Part shown: one piece after another, positions 61,610-64,000 of the stretch | How positions within the stretch are numbered: the first letter of the stretch is position 1 | Layout of the letters: each line of letters begins with the position of its first letter | Assembly (NCBI RefSeq): GCF_003208435.1 | Contig: NZ_QKMF01000010.1 | Location: 1-64,000 of the forward strand | Direction of reading: 5' to 3' | Length of the DNA: 64,000 nt | Source of the DNA: Pelagimonas varians | GTDB lineage: Bacteria > Pseudomonadota > Alphaproteobacteria > Rhodobacterales > Rhodobacteraceae | Notes under the pieces: generated by a model | Told to the model about the DNA's origin: nothing | The model's input: the letters and a program-made list of their open reading frames with translations, nothing else | The model's database searches: none | Made by a program: the position numbers and the translations under genes

Positions 61610-62713
61610 TTAAAACGCGTTGATGTCTTGCCATTGCCCAGCCTCAAAAGAGGCATGCGCAGCAGCGATGATGCGATTCACTTCGTGGCCGTCGCGAAAG
61701 TTGGGCCAGATGCTGGTGTTTGTCTCGATGGCACGCAAAAAGTCGCGCGCTTCGATGATAATTTGGTCTTGGTAACCGGTGCCGTGACCCGGACCCTGAC
61801 AAAACGGCTCATAATCGGGGTGGGCCGGACCGGTCAGAATTTTGGTAAAGCCCCTCGTCGCTTCGGGGCCATCCATCTGGTACAGCCAAAGCGCGTTCTG
61901 GTCTTCCTGATCGAACCGAATTGCGCCTTTTGTGCCTGTAATTTCATAAGCATAACCCATTTTTCGGCCCGTCGCGACACGGCTAAAGAACATCTGCCCC
62001 ATCGCGCCGTTTTCAAACCGGCACATCATTTGCGCATGGTCATCATTGGTCACATCCCCGCCCGGACGGGTGGAATGCACTGTTTCGATTTCAGCCATGA
62101 CTTTTGCAACCGGACCCATCAAGGCAAGGGCCCCGTTGATCATATGTGGGGCCAAATCGCCCATAGTTCCATTGGCCACGCCGCTGGTGCGCCATGTCGC
62201 TGGCGCTTGGGGGTCGGCCAGAAAATCTTCGGTATGTTCACCGCGAAACATGGTGATATCGCCAATTGCTCCGTCTGCAATCAGCTGGCGGGCAAACTGG
62301 CTGGCGGGCGTACGGATATAGTTGAAACCAACCATGTTTACCGCTCCTGCGGCCTCGGCTGCGGCGGCCATTGCGGCACTGTCTTCGATCGACGCCCCCA
62401 ACGGTTTTTCGCAAAACACGGGTTTTCCAAGCGCAAACGCCGCTTCGGCAATCGCACGGTGCGTCCCTTGAGGAGAGGCAATCACCAGTGCTTCGACCTT
62501 TGGATCTTGAACCAGTTGCTGCCAATCATCGGTCGAACGGGCGAATCCATATGCGGCGCGATACCGCTCTGCGCTGGCTGAGGACGACGCACAGACCATT
62601 TCCAGCCGCGGCCGCAGCTTTGTACTGAACACTGCACCAACGGCAGACATGGCAACGGCATGGGCCTTACCCATATATCCACCACCCAAGATTCCGATGC
62701 CTATTTCTGTCAC
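61610..62713 (-). CDS. Gfo/Idh/MocA-family dehydrogenase (inositol-type) 2
   Basis: Second cyclitol/sugar dehydrogenase, 367 residues. Rossmann motif IGILGGGYMGKAHAVAM, VIASPQGTHRAIAEAAFALGKPVFCEKPLG with EKP, GFNYIRTPASQFARQLI, and DLAPHMINGALALMG with the catalytic D/H. GTG at 62713 with GGAGC upstream was chosen; longer in-frame starts would reach across the LacI palindrome into iolD. It heads the minus-strand operon with iolE and the first dehydrogenase. One of the two probably acts on myo-inositol and the other on a stereoisomer or keto-form. Confidence 0.83.
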   Translation of the reverse strand: MTEIGIGILGGGYMGKAHAVAMSAVGAVFSTKLRPRLEMVCASSSASAERYRAAYGFARSTDDWQQLVQDPKVEALVIASPQGTHRAIAEAAFALGKPVFCEKPLGASIEDSAAMAAAAEAAGAVNMVGFNYIRTPASQFARQLIADGAIGDITMFRGEHTEDFLADPQAPATWRTSGVANGTMGDLAPHMINGALALMGPVAKVMAEIETVHSTRPGGDVTNDDHAQMMCRFENGAMGQMFFSRVATGRKMGYAYEITGTKGAIRFDQEDQNALWLYQMDGPEATRGFTKILTGPAHPDYEPFCQGPGHGTGYQDQIIIEARDFLRAIETNTSIWPNFRDGHEVNRIIAAAHASFEAGQWQDINAF

Positions 62714-62739
62714 GTTTGGCGCTCCGTTTTGAATTACAA

Positions 62740-62757
62740 TTTGCAACCGGTTGCAAA
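62740..62757. promoter_or_regulatory. LacI-type operator, copy 2
   Basis: TTTGCAACCGGTTGCAAA is a perfect 18-bp palindrome identical to the core of the copy at 58448. It lies in the divergent promoter between dehydrogenase 2 and iolD. Confidence 0.92.
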
Positions 62758-62834
62758 ATGAGTATCGTGAGATTCTAAATCTCGCAAGCTGCATTCGGCA
62801 TTGGTCCGAAAATTCCCAAAGGGTCCGCGCTGAC

Positions 62835-64000
62835 ATGACATTAAAATCTGACACCATCCGGCTTACCACAGCCCAAGCAATCATCCGCTGGCTTTCCAAC
62901 CAGTTCATCGACGTAGACGGGCAAGAAATGCGCCTGTGCGGCGGTGGGTTTGGCATCTTCGGCCACGGCAACGTAACTTGCCTCGGAGAGGCGCTTTATA
63001 CCGCCCAAGACGCCCTGCCGTTGTATCGCGGCCAGAACGAACAAAGCATGGGATTCGCGGCTGCTGGCTATGCCAAACAATGGCTGCGCCAGCGGTTTAT
63101 GTTCTGTACGGCCAGCGCCGGACCGGGCACATCGAATCTGTTGACCAGCGCAGCCTTGGCGCACGCAAACCGCCTGCCGATGCTTCTGCTGTGCGGCGAC
63201 ACCTATGTCACCCGCTTGCCTGATCCGGTTTTGCAGCAAATGGAAAACTATGGCGATCCGACATTCGGGGTGAATGACGCCTTCAAGCCCGTTGTGCGCT
63301 ATTGGGACCGAATCACCCATCCGGCCCAAATCATCCAATCCTTGCCGAACGCTATCGCAACCATGCTTGACCCAGCAGATTGCGGACCGGCGTTTTTGGG
63401 GTTGCCGCAGGATGTCCAAGGGTGGACCTACGATTACCCCGCCGTGTTCTTCGAGAAAAAGACCCATCGCATTCGCCGTCAAACTCCGGATGCGGATGAA
63501 CTGGCGGATGCCGTTGCCTTGCTGAGTTCAGCCAAACGCCCCATGATCATCGCGGGCGGCGGCGTGCAATATTCCCGCGCCGTGCAAGAGCTGACCGATT
63601 TCGCCGAAGCTGCGCAAATTCCCGTGGTAGAAACCATCGCGGGCCGCGCAAACATGCGCAATGACCACGCCCTTTACATCGGGCCGGTTGGCGTCACCGG
63701 TTCCAATTCCGCAAATGCCATCGCAGAAAAAGCCGATGTGATTGTCGCGGTCGGCACCCGTCTGCAAGATTTCACCACAGGTTCCTGGACTGCCTTTGCC
63801 GGGGATGCGAAATTCGTCTCGATCAATGCGGCGCGCCATGATGCGGCGAAACACATGTCCCTGCCGGTTGTTGGCGACGCGAAATTGTCACTTAGCGCCT
63901 TGGCAGCGGCCATCGGGGAATACAAAGCCCCCGACGACTGGACAGGGCTTGCACAAGAAGAACGCCGCAAATGGGATGCCTATGTGGCGGAAAACGTCAC
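62835..64000 (+). CDS. iolD: IolD-like trihydroxycyclohexane-1,2-dione acylhydrolase, N-terminal part
   Basis: ThDP-dependent enzyme that hydrolytically opens the six-membered ring of the inositol intermediate. The frame stays open to the right edge, giving about 388 residues of an expected 610-640. IRLTTAQAIIRWLSNQF and GGGFGIFGHGNVTCLGEAL are typical of IolD, with the ThDP glutamate likely in YRGQNEQSMGFAAAGYAKQ and TASAGPGTSNLLTSAALAHANRLPMLLL following. Its start is 121 bases from the divergent dehydrogenase, with the LacI operator between. Confidence 0.9.
   Translation, partial: MTLKSDTIRLTTAQAIIRWLSNQFIDVDGQEMRLCGGGFGIFGHGNVTCLGEALYTAQDALPLYRGQNEQSMGFAAAGYAKQWLRQRFMFCTASAGPGTSNLLTSAALAHANRLPMLLLCGDTYVTRLPDPVLQQMENYGDPTFGVNDAFKPVVRYWDRITHPAQIIQSLPNAIATMLDPADCGPAFLGLPQDVQGWTYDYPAVFFEKKTHRIRRQTPDADELADAVALLSSAKRPMIIAGGGVQYSRAVQELTDFAEAAQIPVVETIAGRANMRNDHALYIGPVGVTGSNSANAIAEKADVIVAVGTRLQDFTTGSWTAFAGDAKFVSINAARHDAAKHMSLPVVGDAKLSLSALAAAIGEYKAPDDWTGLAQEERRKWDAYVAENV

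Noticed and set aside
1-64000. tRNA, rRNA, CRISPR, insertion sequence, prophage or replication origin
   Set aside because: No array of spaced repeats, transposase or integrase frame, or recognisable RNA gene was seen by reading; a dedicated RNA search was not possible.

Overview
The window reads as a chromosomal segment of a marine alphaproteobacterium of the Roseobacter group (Rhodobacterales). This rests on gene content and style: an RpoE-ChrR singlet-oxygen pair, a PuuD urate oxidase with a fused cytochrome c, a TTT carboxylate transporter, a beta-hydroxyaspartate cycle cluster, tightly overlapping operons and moderately high GC. I see no rRNA, tRNA, CRISPR array, insertion sequence or prophage. 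The segment is nearly all catabolic genes with their own transporters and regulators.

Region by region. (1) 1-2.8 kb: the end of a short-chain dehydrogenase gene, the anti-sigma/sigma pair chrR-rpoE, and a GlxA-type AraC regulator. (2) 2.8-9.0 kb: purine (urate) breakdown, with puuD, a LysR regulator, uraH, a PuuE-UraD fusion, allA and a urate/xanthine permease. (3) 9.1-11.2 kb: aspartate dehydrogenase and a lytic transglycosylase. (4) 11.2-22.4 kb: an unassigned catabolic locus. An IclR regulator heads a coupled operon (class III aminotransferase, metallo-hydrolase, AGXT2L-like phospho-lyase, APH-type kinase), divergent from a complete TTT transporter, an aldehyde dehydrogenase and a Tm-1-like protein. 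(5) 22.4-32.1 kb: homoprotocatechuate meta-cleavage (hpaR, hpaF, E, D, G, H, I), carrying a second, unrelated extradiol dioxygenase, an extra aldehyde dehydrogenase and an aromatic amino acid decarboxylase. (6) 32.2-38.1 kb: a BMP-family nucleoside/nucleobase-type ABC transporter with a cytosine-deaminase-like amidohydrolase. (7) 38.2-40.3 kb: a LysR regulator and an orphan Rieske oxygenase. (8) 40.6-48.0 kb: histidine utilization (hutC, U, G, H, I, F). (9) 48.5-55.3 kb: a VOC protein, ureidoglycine aminohydrolase, and bhcR with bhcABCD. (10) 55.4-64 kb: an inositol-type locus with a sugar ABC transporter, a LacI regulator, two Gfo/Idh/MocA dehydrogenases, an IolE-like dehydratase and the start of iolD, marked by two copies of one LacI operator.

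The pathways connect. Urate degradation ends in ureidoglycolate, which AllA splits to glyoxylate and urea; the bhc genes convert glyoxylate and glycine to aspartate and oxaloacetate; hut and hpa deliver glutamate, pyruvate and succinate-level intermediates. The most original items are the unassigned kinase/phospho-lyase/TTT locus, the paired non-homologous homoprotocatechuate dioxygenases with an embedded decarboxylase, and a TTTTC/GAAAA palindrome shared by the bhc promoter and the ureidoglycine aminohydrolase gene. All functions are read from the sequence and family knowledge; no database search was run.
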